Of a DNA stretch of 64,000 nt, positions 35,631-47,200 are shown in pieces. The first letter of the stretch is position 1. Each line of letters starts with the position of its first letter. Location of the stretch: the NCBI GenBank assembly GCA_004794655.1, contig SMMW01000622.1, positions 1,550,001 through 1,614,000 of the forward strand, written 5' to 3'. The notes beneath the pieces are model-generated. The model was not told the DNA's origin. It did no database searches and saw only the letters and a program-made list of their open reading frames with translations. The translations under genes were made by a program, and so were the position numbers. The DNA is from Marisa cornuarietis (Eukaryota > Mollusca > Gastropoda > Architaenioglossa > Ampullariidae).

Positions 35631-37152
35631 CACTGAAAAATAAACGAAAATGTAAAGTTTTGAAAATCAATGTTGCATGTCAGGTGAGCTAGACTGATTA
35701 AAAAAAACCAACCTTTGTGTCTTGTGAGAAACACTGATCAAAGGGATGATTCGATTTCCCTCTGTTTTCATGCACGTCACGCAAGGCTGTGTTTCATTCG
35801 CCTTCTGCATAAAAAAGCTTCAAAAGGTTGTGCTGCTTTACAGTTCATTTTCTCTTACCCTTAACTTACTTTGAAAATGATTTAATTGCTTACATTAAAT
35901 CTGCTTTCTTATACCAAGCATGATCAGTGACACTCGCCCTGGTCTGCTACACTCGTCCAGCTCTGTTACACTTGCTTCTCTGTCACTCCTGATCCACTCA
36001 CACAGCGTCTGCGTAGCTACGACCCGCTGATGCTCAACACCTTTCTGCTGCCCAAGGGCTTCAGCGACTTCCCCAGACGATTGTCTATTTGTGGTCTCCC
36101 TGGGGCAATGGCCAAGTTCTTGCTCACTGAACAGCGTTGGCGGCATGTTGCAATTTTATAATGATTAGATATAGAACCTGAAAGCTTGTGCTGCTTCGTT
36201 TTATTTTTGGAAGTTAAATGTGTTCGAAAATGACACAGCAATGAAAAGCAGCCGAAGAAAAATACGGATGTTAATTTGTAAATAGTTTTTTTCGTAAATA
36301 GTGTGGGCTGCATTGAGTGGTGGCATCATGTGTACGTCCTTGCAAGCATAATGTGTTGGGTAGATGAGAGTCTGGATGGTAGATGAGTCATTGATTTATT
36401 GACTCATTTACCTGTTAAGGTATGGTTAACAACGGTCCCTGTCTGGTGTACAAAACCGATTATTAAAATACTAGTCTGGTCAAGAATTGCACAAAACACA
36501 AACGCTGATTTTGTCCCAAAAATTATGTTCCTTGTCTAACATCTTAGTTTTACATGCTACTTTACTGATTTCATAAAATTGAGGATTCTCTTATAGTACT
36601 CTCTCTATAGTACATCATAGAAAGAATTTTTTAAAACCCACCAATAATAGTAAATGATCGACATTCTGATGACAAGCATTTTGGGGGTTATTTAGTAATT
36701 ACTCGGCAGAGAGGAATATGCATTGCTCACTGCACCAATCCTAAAGAAAAACACACGGAACATTCGGGAATGAGTCGAGAAATGTCTGTCACCATCGACT
36801 CGACGTGAAGGGTTCGCCAGCTCCGCTGACCCGGGGGGTCAAATTTGCAGACCACTTATTGTGTGTGGAGAAGTGCAGGGCAGGCCCGTCCTTTGTTTGT
36901 AGACAGCACTGCCGACACTACCGCCCGTTTCTTTCGTGTGCTGGGAAAACATGGCTCCTGATGTAATCTGACGCCCATGAACTTCTTGACCTCCACAGAG
37001 ACCATGTAGGAATCGACAGTTTTCTTTCTGGAGGAACCTGTCGATATTTAGTACCATTTCTATTGTTTGTTACTGGTTGCTTTGTGCTTTCTTGCAGGCC
37101 ACCAAGCAAGATGCAGGAAATATCTCGTTCATCTGCTAGGGTTTTATAAAAC
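35631..37152. other. Intronic non-coding sequence
   Basis: I see no supported feature. A frame on the - strand around 35900-36100 has a vague likeness to a mariner helix-turn-helix but lacks other support. Confidence 0.45.
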
Positions 37153-37239
<87 letters not shown>

Positions 37240-37240
37240 T
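37153..37240. repeat. (CTTT)n microsatellite
   Basis: About 21 CTTT units without interruption. The KERKKERK peptide on the - strand comes from it. Confidence 0.97.
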
Positions 37241-37519
37241 GGCAATTATCAATAAAAGTCAGCATGCCTCAGTAACAACCATGCCTCGGTATGCCTCAGT
37301 AAGTCCTCAACATACCTCAGTATGGCTTGCGGCACTGCTGGCGAGGTCCTCAAACAACAATAGTCATCGGGGGAGCTAGGACCCTTCCGTCCATTAGGCC
37401 AGAGACCTGTTTTCCTAGAGGGAACCATGAAAAACCAAATAAACAAACTAAGAAAAGCCATGCAATCAATAGTGCAAGAATTCAGCACCAAATGATTAAG
37501 AGCTGGCTGCACGCATGCA

Positions 37520-37551
37520 CGCGCGCGCGCGCACACACACACACACACACG
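37520..37551. repeat. (GC)n(AC)n compound microsatellite
   Basis: A GC-alternating run followed by about ten AC units. It is purely alternating purine-pyrimidine and so could adopt Z-DNA. Confidence 0.9.
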
Positions 37552-38067
37552 TAGCTTTTATTCCCTGATAACACAATTCATCACAGCTGATCACTGCTTT
37601 GGAAAAGATTTAGAAAAGAATTAAAAAATGAGTTAAAGGAGGCGAATTTTATGAGTTTTTTTGTAGTATATTAAGGAGTTCCTAGATTAACACTCGATAA
37701 CATGTTTAATAATGCCTTTAGGCAAAGTATATAGAGTAGCTTCGGTTAGTTCTGATTACAATGAATGTTGAAAGGTCTTCAATTAATTTTTAAGAGTTTT
37801 ATTTTTTCCTGCAAGGAAAGCTGCAAGGTCAAGATGAGCTAGCTTATCTATCGCAAACTACATGAATAGTGCAGACTACATGAGTAATGCCAGCTACATG
37901 AACAATGAATTCTAAAGGCTGTACAATAATTCTCCGTAGGCTTGAGGCTGACAAAACTATATTCTCGACGGACTAGAGAAAACCCTTGAAGAAATTGAAT
38001 TCGCGGGATATTCTTAGCCTTTCAAAAAGACAAGGAAATATACTTTTGGTGTCTTCAGTGTGTCTTT

Positions 38068-38330
38068 AGATAGAGACTGGAGAAAGAATGGCAATATTTC
38101 CCCCCACTTGAGATAAAGACTGGTGAAAGATAGCAATATTTCCCCCTACTTGAGATAAAGACTGGTGAAAGAATGGCAATATTTCCCCCTACTTGAGATA
38201 AAGACTGGCGAAAGAATGGCAATATTTCCCCCTACTTGAGATAAAGACTGGTGAAAGATGGCAATATTTCCCCCTACTTGAGATGAAGACTGGTGAAAGA
38301 ATGGCAATATTCTCCCCCTACTTGAGGTAA
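38068..38330. repeat. Minisatellite, 44-45-bp unit, six copies
   Basis: The unit is AGATAAAGACTGGTGAAAGA followed by ATGGCAATATTTCCCCCTAC and TTGAG. The copies differ by single substitutions or by loss of one or two bases at GAAAGA(AT). The first unit is the most diverged. Confidence 0.95.
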
Positions 38331-38699
38331 ACGGTTTTTTTTCTCTCTCCCTCCTTCCTAGTTTCTCGGTTTTGCTATTGTGATCCTTGTCTTGAAAGGG
38401 TATAATAAATAAATAAATAAAAGCCATATGTCAGTAACACGCTTCGTGGAGTAGTAGATTTTACTGGTGATAACATGGCTAGGAGTATTTCAGGGCAAAT
38501 GTAAATTCCTTTCACTTTAGACATTACCTTCTAATGAGTAAAAGGTTCTTTTTCTCACTTAGGGGACTGGTACGTGGATGTTGTTACACGTTGCAAAACA
38601 TGTCAGTCACACTATGTAGACATGGTTTCCTCAAAGGGGAAAAGTTCTTCAAAATTTTAATCGTATATGTAGCTGGGGTGAATGCCTGGGAGAATTTAT

Positions 38700-38893
38700 G
38701 GGGTAAAAGTCGACATTTACAGCAAGCAACCCCCTGTCATCCGAGAGTCGGCCCTACTCACCCCTCAGCCAAAAATGTCACCACACGCTGGTGTTAAAAA
38801 AAGCAACATAATCAAATTTTCCTTCACTGTCCCCTTCCCCCACAGGGATTAGAACTGAGATCGACTGAGCATTATGTCACAAGGCTGCTGAGC
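38700..38893 (-). mobile_element. Possible degenerate tRNA-derived SINE
   Basis: On the - strand GAGCTCAGCAGCCTTGTGAC resembles an A-box region, and CAGTTCTAATCCCTGTGG about 30 bp later resembles a B-box. The spacing suits a tRNA-derived promoter. No tail or duplication was seen. Confidence 0.4.
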
Positions 38894-39632
38894 TCTTTCC
38901 CAATTTTTTACAATTTCGCTTTCTTTTTTTGACTTGTTTTCTAATTTAGCGTTCTTATATTTGTTTTGAAAAGATTTTATTAAACAGAACGCACATTTCT
39001 TCGAAGACCAAACGAGTAAAAGAAATGCTTCTTTCTTCATGGTAACTGGAGTAAAAGACTTTGCCAGGTCACCAGGGCTGCCATGTTACAGGACACCAGA
39101 CCATCGCTTTTTGATGTAGTGGGTGTTGTGCCCTGGTTAGGTCCTCTGATAAAAGTCTTGCACAGTGAGATGTGGAAGGCTATTGACTGGTGTGTGTTTA
39201 AGCCGTAGTCACAGTGGTCTTACACATTCTAACATTTTGGAATATGCAGCTCTATATGAGTCTTCCTTTTTTATCACTGCCATGTGTTTGTCTGCGTGCT
39301 TGCGTGCTTGTGAGAATGCGTGTGCGTGAGAGGAAATTATTTTGTTTATTTAGTGCTGCATATTTGTAGTAATGGTGACATTTTAAGTTTATTTGTATAT
39401 TTACAATGTTTGTAACTCGGGTTCTGTTTGCTTTTGTACGACAAAACACATCAGTACATCAGAAAATGTAGATGATGTAGTTCCTCCACGCATCCGTTGT
39501 CGCTGTAGGAGGCCAGGCGCCATCTCACGTGACTTCTTCCATCGGTGTTATCGCTGTAGGAGGTCAGCCGCCCGTCTGAATACTCAAACAGGACTTGGTC
39601 CACCCAACATCACTCTCACCCGACTGTTGCAG

Positions 39633-39732
39633 GCTGGCAGCTGGGGGAATTCATGTGTAAAGCGGCTCCTTACCTGCAGGGCGTCTCCGTGTGTGCCTCG
39701 GTCAACACGCTGGCCACAATCGCACTGGACAG
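39633..39732 (+). CDS. Class A neuropeptide receptor, coding exon 2 of 3
   Basis: This 100-bp exon lies between acceptor TGTTGCAG and donor GTCAGC. It encodes residues 120-153: ECL1 with the conserved W121, C128 (3.25, expected disulfide partner of C207 in ECL2), and TM3 reading YLQGVSVCASVNTLATIALD. It ends after two bases of R153 of the DRY motif. The PYLQGVSV block is a strong signature of the SIFamide/NPFF/allatotropin-orexin cluster. The exon is short and would be missed by any start-codon-based gene call, but the phases at both ends fit the neighbouring exons exactly. Confidence 0.92.
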
Positions 39733-40051
39733 GTCAGCACTTTTCCTCCATTATTCCTCCCTTTCTGCCCTTACCGGTGACTGCTGTCATGGAAATGTTC
39801 TTGTAAACACGCTACCACCAGACTCCATATTGCGTGCGATGTGCGTGAATGTATTTCCAGACGATGTTTTGCCATTGTCGTTTTCGTCGTCGTCCACATG
39901 TTTGTTGTACAATCATATATGGGATCGCCATTACTATTGTATGGTTTCTGATATGCGTCTTAATTTCTACTGACAGTTGTTGGCTATTTCGCCATTTGTC
40001 ACGTGGTTAATTCGGCTGGCTTTTCACCTAAAATTCTCCTGATTGTTGCAG
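39733..40051 (+). other. Intron 2 of the receptor gene (319 bp, phase 2, inside the DRY Arg codon)
   Basis: The intron begins GTCAGC and ends GATTGTTGCAG. Splicing joins AG to G and restores Arg, giving ALDR-YFAICHTMH. It is small beside intron 1 and holds no recognisable feature. Confidence 0.9.
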
Positions 40052-40778
40052 GTATTTTGCCATCTGCCACACGATGCACCTAAAGATCAGCAAGCGCACC
40101 TGCAGGATCATCCTGTTCTTCATCTGGTTGGCGGCGCTGGGCATCATGGTGCCCTGGCTCATCTTCTACAACCACCTGCTTTTCAGGTCCAGCACGCAGC
40201 AGCTGTTCGTGTGTCACGAGGAGTGGCCGTCCTTTGCGCTGCACCGTGGCTACTACATGGGCGTCATCTTCGTGGCCTGCTACACCGTGCCCCTCGCCAT
40301 GATCGTCGTCTGCTACGCCCTCATCGGCATCAAGGTGTGGCGACGCCACGCGCTGGGCGCCTACAACAGCAGCACCAAACTTATCCACCGCTCCAAAGTG
40401 AAGGTCATCAAGATGCTGGCTGTGGTGTGCGCCCTCTTCGCCTTCTCCTGGATGCCGCTGTACGCCCTGCAGTTCTGGCGCCTGACGGAGCCCACCGTGG
40501 CGGAGGACACCCAGCGCGTGCTGAACGACATCGTGGTGCCGCTGGCACAGTGGCTAGGATCCTCCAACTCCTGCATGAATCCAATCATCTACTGCTTCTT
40601 CAGCAAGAAGTTTAGCGGCGGCTTCCGCGACCTCATGGCCTGTTGCGCCTGTGGTTGCGGCGACGGGGACGAGCTGGGCAAGGTGCGCTTCCAGGGTTCC
40701 ACCGACAACACCACTACCATCTACCGCGCCGCCGGCTCGCCAAGGCTCAACGGCAAGAGCGGCATCGCCAACCTCTGA
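40052..40778 (+). CDS. Class A neuropeptide receptor, coding exon 3 of 3
   Basis: This exon encodes residues 154-394 and ends at TGA 40776-40778. TM4 carries W178 (4.50) in FFIWLAALGI, followed by MVPWLIFYN. ECL2 has C207. TM5 has P233 (5.50) and Y241 (5.58). ICL3 is short and basic (KLIHRSKVKVIK). TM6 reads FAFSWMPLYAL with W286 and P288; Ser rather than Cys before the Trp is, to my knowledge, usual in NPFF/SIFamide-like receptors. TM7 ends NPIIY (329-333), followed by helix 8 and a Cys cluster (350, 351, 353, 355) suited to palmitoylation. The tail has NTTT and several Ser/Thr. The ligand is predicted to be an amidated neuropeptide, and coupling is unknown. The exon is clearly more GC-rich than its surroundings, which fits coding sequence. 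Confidence 0.94.
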
Positions 40779-42844
40779 CCGTCGTGTCACGTGCACCGAA
40801 GACACTTGGATATTAGAACCGACCTCTCCCCCTGGGTGTTGCGTCACGCGTACCGAAGAGCGGATGTTAAAGTCTACCATTGACCCCGTTAATGTGTCAG
40901 ATGGCGCCATGGTCACCGAAACAAAACCCAGTCTTGTACTGTTGTATCACGAACATCATCTTTCAAGAAACTCCTTAGTGTTTTGTGACTATTTATTAAT
41001 GTAAATTTGATATCAAACATTCTAGTTAGCTCTAACAATCTGTGCGTATTTACAACGCCCTAATCTTAACTTTTGGGAAAAACCACTATGATGTTGGTGC
41101 TTGGAATAGAGACATCATAAGCGACCAAATGTCAGAGTTTGCACGTGGCAAACAGGTTTCTTTTTAAGTGGGTGTTGGGGCTGGGAGAGGAGAAAGGCAT
41201 ACATTCTTGCAGTACTGACTCCTGTCCATTAACACAGCCGTCCGCTACTGTGACCGTCGGCCTCGCCCGCTCTCAACGGTCTGCATGCTGTCCTCCTTGA
41301 GTATTGTAAGCATCCTTTCCCTGGAGCTGTACTGTTGATCAGGAACCACCAACGATTGTCTGTATGCACTGCTGAGTACAAAGCCTCAAAACGTGCACAG
41401 AACACCAGTCTCTTCCTGGACGCCCACCCGTGCAGCAAGATGGCACTGTTTCTTCCCAGAGAGATTGCCAAGTCTCTCCTGGGTCAAAATTCATCGAAAC
41501 TTAAACAGCAACGAAGCATGACCCTCTTAAGTCGGGTAAAGCTTACATTTTATCTTTCTTTCTTTGCTTGGTTTAAAATTCTAATATCTGTGACAGTTCT
41601 TTAAAAAAATCAAATTTTGTGACTAGTTAGGTTAAGAAACAAACTACAAATCATTTAAAGAAGTTACAGAGAAGCAGAAACCATAGGCTGACGGGAAATA
41701 ACACATTTATAGTTTGGATATGTACACATTCTGGTGTAGACATTTAGCCTTTCTGACACGAATATGGCTACGGAAGCCTGTTTTTTTTCTTTATGTCAAC
41801 CCTTGGAGTTTAGCAAACGCAGTATTTGGACAGGCAGACCAGCAATACTGTCAGTCGTGTTGCACATTTCTTCACTTCTAATAGGAATGTGCTGGAGTCC
41901 GAATTCATAATACTCACTCGATTAATTATGGGATTCTGGACATGGTCCCAGGGGATGTGAGTTATGGCTTTTAAGATCGATTATGGGATGCAGGACATGG
42001 TCCCAGCAGATGTGAGTTATAGGGCTCTGCTCCAAGTCAGACACATGATTGATACAGAAGGTAATAAATTTAGGACCTGCGCCACTGTAGGACTGGCCCT
42101 GACCTGTCTTAGGACTGCTCTTGTCCCACTAACACGCTGTCTCTCTGAATAAACGGTGTCAGCTCGAAACACCATGTTAACATCAGAAGAAGGTAATAGC
42201 ACACTGCGTTATACTCTAACATAAGAACCTCTGTTTACTAATGTCGATAATTTTATTTTGATTTTACTTACAGACTCGCTTTGTTTTAAACGTTGGATTT
42301 TACGTTGGTCCACGCCTGAGAACTCTGAGTTCTGTGCAAGTTCTCCAAGTTTGTGTATATCTGACTTTTGATGTACATGTATTTCTTGGCCCAATTTGAT
42401 GTACATATTTTACTGTACACACAGGGGTGTTCATGTACAAATCTGTCTGGTCAGCTAATACTGGTGGTCACCTCATGCACTGACGCAGCAGCTGACAAGA
42501 CTTGCCATAGAGACCTTTCTTGAGTGGCTATAAGCAAGTCCCCCATAGTGTGGTCAGTCTATTCCTTCATGTTTGCCATCAAGTCCTTCCTCTGACCTTT
42601 TCGGCGAAAGCCTCACTCCAAGGTTCCCGGAAGGTATTGTGTGCTGTGTCGGATCACCTGGCCAAAGCAGGAAGATTTGCGTCGTGTCACTATTGCCAGG
42701 AGGGCTTTTCGGTGGTTCACCAGAAAGAAGACATCGCTCTGTACACATTCCTTGGACTGGTGTTCATTACATACTTCGTGTTTTTAATCCGTAGAGTGTG
42801 GGGTCACTACGGAGGACTCTGTACAATTAGTATTTGGTAACAAA
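40779..42844 (+). other. 3' UTR and downstream flank of the receptor gene
   Basis: Just after the stop the sequence repeats the theme GTCACGYGYACCGAAGA twice (about 40786 and 40843). The first canonical AATAAA I find downstream is at 42148-42153, which would give a 3' UTR of about 1.4 kb, but no poly(A) site can be proven. The open frames in this stretch resemble nothing. Confidence 0.45.
41919..42025. repeat. Tandem duplication, about 59-bp unit, two copies
   Basis: CGATTAATTATGGGATTCTG at 41919 recurs as CGATTATGGGATGCAGGACA at 41978. Both are followed by CATGGTCCCAG and GATGTGAGTTAT. Confidence 0.88.
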
Positions 42845-44075
42845 ACCTAATAGTGTTGCTCTGTCAGTTCTTGTTTAGCTTGGCCATTGTCGCTGTTGCT
42901 GATCCTGGCACGGATTTCTGCTGTGCAGCTGTCATCTTTGGACAGGGTGACTACCAGGTTCTTGAAGCTACTAACCACTTGGAACTATTCTCCGTTCTAT
43001 CTCTTCTTTATTGTCACTGTCGGTGTTAACATGACTTTCTTTTTCCAGTGTTGGTCTCTGTTCTCCATCCTGGTAATAATTTTCAGTTCGTTGTCACAGC
43101 CCACCATCAGCTCAATGTCGTCTGCGAAATGAAGTTTGCATTTAGGTCTCTCGTCAATAGATAGGATGATGTGGTCATGAAGGGTTTTTCACATAGTGTT
43201 CTCCAAAAAATATGGTAAGAAGTCTCCTTATCGGCTCGTATTTAGTACTATTTAGCTCTTTGAGCTTTTATACAGCGCCTTGATGGGATGAAAGAGGCCT
43301 TCTTTGGTACTGAAATACCTCATAATTCGTGTCCACCTTCCATGCCATACTCTGCTAAATACCAGACGACTTTCCACCTTCAGATTGTCTACAGCCGTTT
43401 AGTTGTTCTCCTACAGGACTAGGTCCTCAGGCTAGCTGCATTGAATTTAGATAATACTGGTTTGTATTTTCAGCTAGAAGATTTTTGCAGTATTCAATCC
43501 GTCGGTTTGGTACAGCAGTTATTTTTTTTATAAGAAGATGCCCATTGCTTCGATAATCGAAACTCTATTCTGACCTGTCTCGTAGATGTCCTGAGCAAGG
43601 CCTTCAGCCTAATATAAATAATTTCCTCCTTTATGCCGCGGAATTACTCTTTGATCCTGCTTTCCTTAGCTGATTTCATATTCTTCCTTACCTCGCTATT
43701 CACTGTTGAGTACTTGGTTGCTGCTACGGGTTGGTTTTTCTTTATTTTTTCGAGGTTCACCGTTCGTTGCAGATGTCATTGGGAACCCTTGTTGACGCTA
43801 GAATCGAAGACTACTTAAATAATAGTTGATGTGTTTATGGACCACACTTTATGGAGCCCAGCTGCCCGCGATTTTGTTGGGGTCAGAGGTTATGGATTTT
43901 ATGAGTCGATGGCTATGTGTGATGTCTCTGAGGTTTGTTGACCACAGCCAAAATCATCCTCCAGAACCTAATCTGTTCCTTCATCATGAAACGCATTTGC
44001 TCAATGGCAAATTAACATCACGGTTCCCAGTAAGGACTTCCTTCCTTGTAGGATTTATATTTCCCAAGATTTCTC
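42845..44075 (-). mobile_element. RTE-type LINE fragment (linker and RT), decayed
   Basis: On the - strand VNSEVRKNMKSAKESRIKE (about 43660-43720) and LKALLRTSTRQVRIEFR (near 43580) match the endonuclease-RT linker. DNLKVESRLVFSRVW (near 43370) begins the RT. GDFLPYFLENTM (near 43200) and LHFADDIELMVGCDNELK (near 43110) match the palm with its active-site FADD. SFKNLVVTLSKDDSCTAEIR (near 42940) is the post-RT block. Part of the palm is deleted near 43240, and stops are frequent. This is a separate copy from those at 27348 and 34955, since it overlaps both in content. Confidence 0.78.
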
Positions 44076-44129
44076 ACATTTGTGATTAGGGTGGTGGGGA
44101 AGGATGCTCTGCTCTTGCACTGGTGTTTG

Positions 44130-44268
44130 CAGGCGTGCTTCATAGCACCCTCATAGCCTCATAGCAGCCTCATAGCCTCATAGCACCCTCATAGCCTCCT
44201 CATAGCCTCATAGCACCCTCATAGCCTCATAGCAGCCTCATAGCCTCATAGCAGCCTCGTAATAGCAG
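44130..44268. repeat. Short-period tandem repeat built on CCTCATAG
   Basis: Runs of CATAGCACCCTCATAGCCTC and CATAGCAGCCTCATAGCCTC alternate for about 130 bp with an irregular 18-20-bp period and an underlying 8-10-bp word. Confidence 0.9.
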
Positions 44269-47200
44269 CCACATCTCCAGCCAGCGAGTGCAAACTTTCT
44301 CATCCTAACCTGCCTTGTGCCGGCTTCTGTGAAGCGAATCTTTAAGTTAGTATTATATGAATTTTATGTACTTATTTATGTACAGTATATGTACTATAAT
44401 CTGTTGCACTCGTACTGTTACACTCATGGATCTTTACAGTGCTGACGTGGTGTGCTGTTATTGATACATGAGTATGTTTCCATCATTGTGAATCTGTGCA
44501 TCTATATTCACTTTGATATTATTTGTTTGATATTATTCACCAAGTTTTCTTGTTTACCTTTCATCTCAGAAGCTGTGTTGTAAAGATGGCTTTTTTTGCA
44601 TTGAAGCTTTATGTCAGTCAAAAACCATCGCTGGGACATAGCTTTACACTTTTTACTCCTTTTTTTTTTTACACCGGTCATATTTTTCCACTTGTTTCTC
44701 CCAATCACACTAAGCCTGTCTGTCAAGTGGCTGCCAGCCTTTGTGCTCGCCTCTTTGCCTGTCTTTATATAACTGCTTTTCTGTCTCCTTGCCTGTCTGT
44801 ATTAGCCTAGTTGTATTTGATTTTACATGCAACCATGAAACTGGGTGAAAGTGTAAGTGTAATGGATGTCATTGTCCTTGTGGTTATGTTGCTTTACTTC
44901 TTTGTGTGTGTGTGTATATATATAAATATATCTTGTGATTTGTGATATATAACCTTGATTTGTTACCCTGTGTTACCATATATTACAAAACGACACGCAT
45001 TCTCATCTTTGGGACACTTTAAGCCCGCGGCAGCTTAGAGTGTGAGAGGTAAGACTGTAATTGTAGGAGAGAAGGTTCCGCCATCATTCGTTAACGGAGC
45101 AACATACTATGTGACCTAAGTTTTTTTCTTATACATTTTTTAAAAAAATAACTATTCACCCAAAATGTACGGGCTTGTTTTATCTTTAAAATTGTTTTTG
45201 TCTGTTTGTGCCTTTCGTGACCTCACAACTAACCTCACAACTAAGGACATAGTTGAGACAGGAGGACATATTTCAGACAGACTTCACGCACACAAATTAT
45301 GTTTTACTTTCTATGAAGGGTGTTTGCTTGGTCTCTGTAACAAATAAAGCATTATGTTTGGCTAGAAGACATAAGAAATTGAACATTAAAGTGAAAATCA
45401 GTATTTGATTAGAACTTGTAGGCTGAACTTAAATGACAGGTACTGATGTTCTGGATAATGTCCGATCCAACTTTTGAGTTACAAATAAAACGTTTACTTA
45501 CAATCTCATTGGAAGCACATCTTGAAAATACCCAGTCGTGAAGGCCGCCATATTTATGTAATCTTTCGCGAGAATAATAGCAAACCGATTCTAATGCGTT
45601 ACGTTCATGAACCCATGGGACAATTATCAAATGGATCCTCCACAAAACTGTTGATACTACTTCAGCATCACTGGACACAGTAGTTCAACAGCTTTGGAGA
45701 GGACCCATTTGATAAGAAAATCGTCGATTGACAGTTTTGTGGGCACGACATTAATTTATATCTACTTTTAGCTTGCAATCTGAGGAAAGGACATGCTTGT
45801 CCTGGTTGGCCATAGCGTTGAGAAACGTTTCATCATTGTTTCCCCCATTGATCGACATTTCACTGCACGATCTCTGCATCCACAATGTCAGCATTTTCAT
45901 GACCAGTCCTACTCCATTCCATTCAGGAAAATGACAGTCAGCTCTCGGTTTAGTGACAACACAACAAGGTGGCCTACTTCAGCCATCGAAGACCTGTGTT
46001 TTAGACGCGACCGTTTACAATCCAAAAGTTTGATTGGACATGATTCAGAACGTTAGTTATCTATCATTTATGGCCCAGCTTACCAATTCCCTTGCTTTAC
46101 CCGTTAAGAATGTTTGTTCATAAAACACCGATATACTCCTAAAGGGAGCTCCTATTGTCAGATTTGCTCCTGTTTAATCCAAAGGACATTGTCGTGCTAA
46201 AAATCAGTTTATCGGGAGGAATTGTTGTATGATCCAAAGGATAACGTTCCGCGCTTTTGCTTTGAACAGTTTCATTGTGTGGGAGACATTTGTTTATGAT
46301 GCGATTATCGGTCGGCAAGTGCCAATAAAGAGAAAGCTGAAATTGTATTAGATGAGTTGACTTATTCAGTTTTTGACTTATTCAGTGGTTGTGACGTGTG
46401 GTCTGTTTTTCACAGTCTCTCTTTCCCTCCTCTCTCGCTCCCTTACTCAACTTCCTTTTCCTCTTCTTCCCAACTTCTCTTCCGCAGTTCTTCTATTTTT
46501 ATATTAAGTATCTATTATTTAACACTCACCTGTAGATCCTTCTGCTAAATTTGCAAACTTGTCTTTTGTTGTGGGGAGAACGGAGAAAGTGCTGAACCTT
46601 GTCTTTATGTCAGGAATGCTCTCGTGTGCGCCAGATCCATTCACGTACACACCCAGACTTTTGCGCGTTCTTTTCGTCCAACACAAACAACACTTGTCTC
46701 CTTCAGGCACTGTCTAATATATTTATAACACTGATTCTGGAAGGGCAAAATAAACACACTCGCTGATCCACTTTCTACCCCATGCCAACTAACAGTCCCA
46801 CTAAGTTAAACAAGACTTAGAAACCCACCTTAACATAGTCGACGAAGCTCTACCGTAGCTCTCGCTTCTGAATACCCACATATTTAACAGTTTTATAGTC
46901 CATTAACAGTCCCTTTTCAAAAAAGCTATAATTTTATCTCAGATCTTTCAAAATAAATAAAATCTGACAAGGTAACAAAAATTTTGAACAATTTCCAAGA
47001 ATAAAGAAATGACCACAAATTGTTACTAAACTTTGCTGGGAAGATACAGCTCCAGCCGTCTGACGGGGGCTGCTAGGGACAGGTGCAACTCGTCAATTCA
47101 GAAGGAAAACATTGGAATACTTGTCACACCTGGCCGGCAGGACATACCAGCATGGTACGGGGAGAGAACTAGTCTTTCTAATCACCGGTTAGATGGACTG

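Larger units (their letters stand above)
1950..39632 (+). other. Intron 1 of the receptor gene (about 37.7 kb, phase 1)
   Basis: The interval runs from donor GTGAGT at 1950 to acceptor TGTTGCAG ending at 39632. Joining its flanks gives G-W-Q-L-G-E-F-M-C-K, which restores the conserved ECL1 Trp and the TM3 Cys, so the junction is well supported. The intron holds two LINE copies, a further RTE fragment, two mariner remnants, a MITE-like element, minisatellites and many microsatellites, listed separately. All recognised LINE sequence in it is antisense to the receptor. I saw no exon of another recognised gene inside it. Confidence 0.85.

Noticed and set aside
35895..36146. Frame on the - strand with CEWIRSDREA and CSRPGRVS, slightly like a mariner helix-turn-helix
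   Set aside because: The likeness is short, no catalytic block or inverted ends were found, and it may be chance.
40043..40615. 190-codon frame overlapping receptor exon 3 in another + frame
   Set aside because: It is a shadow of the GC-rich receptor exon, with low-complexity Ala/His/Gln-rich sequence and no domain.
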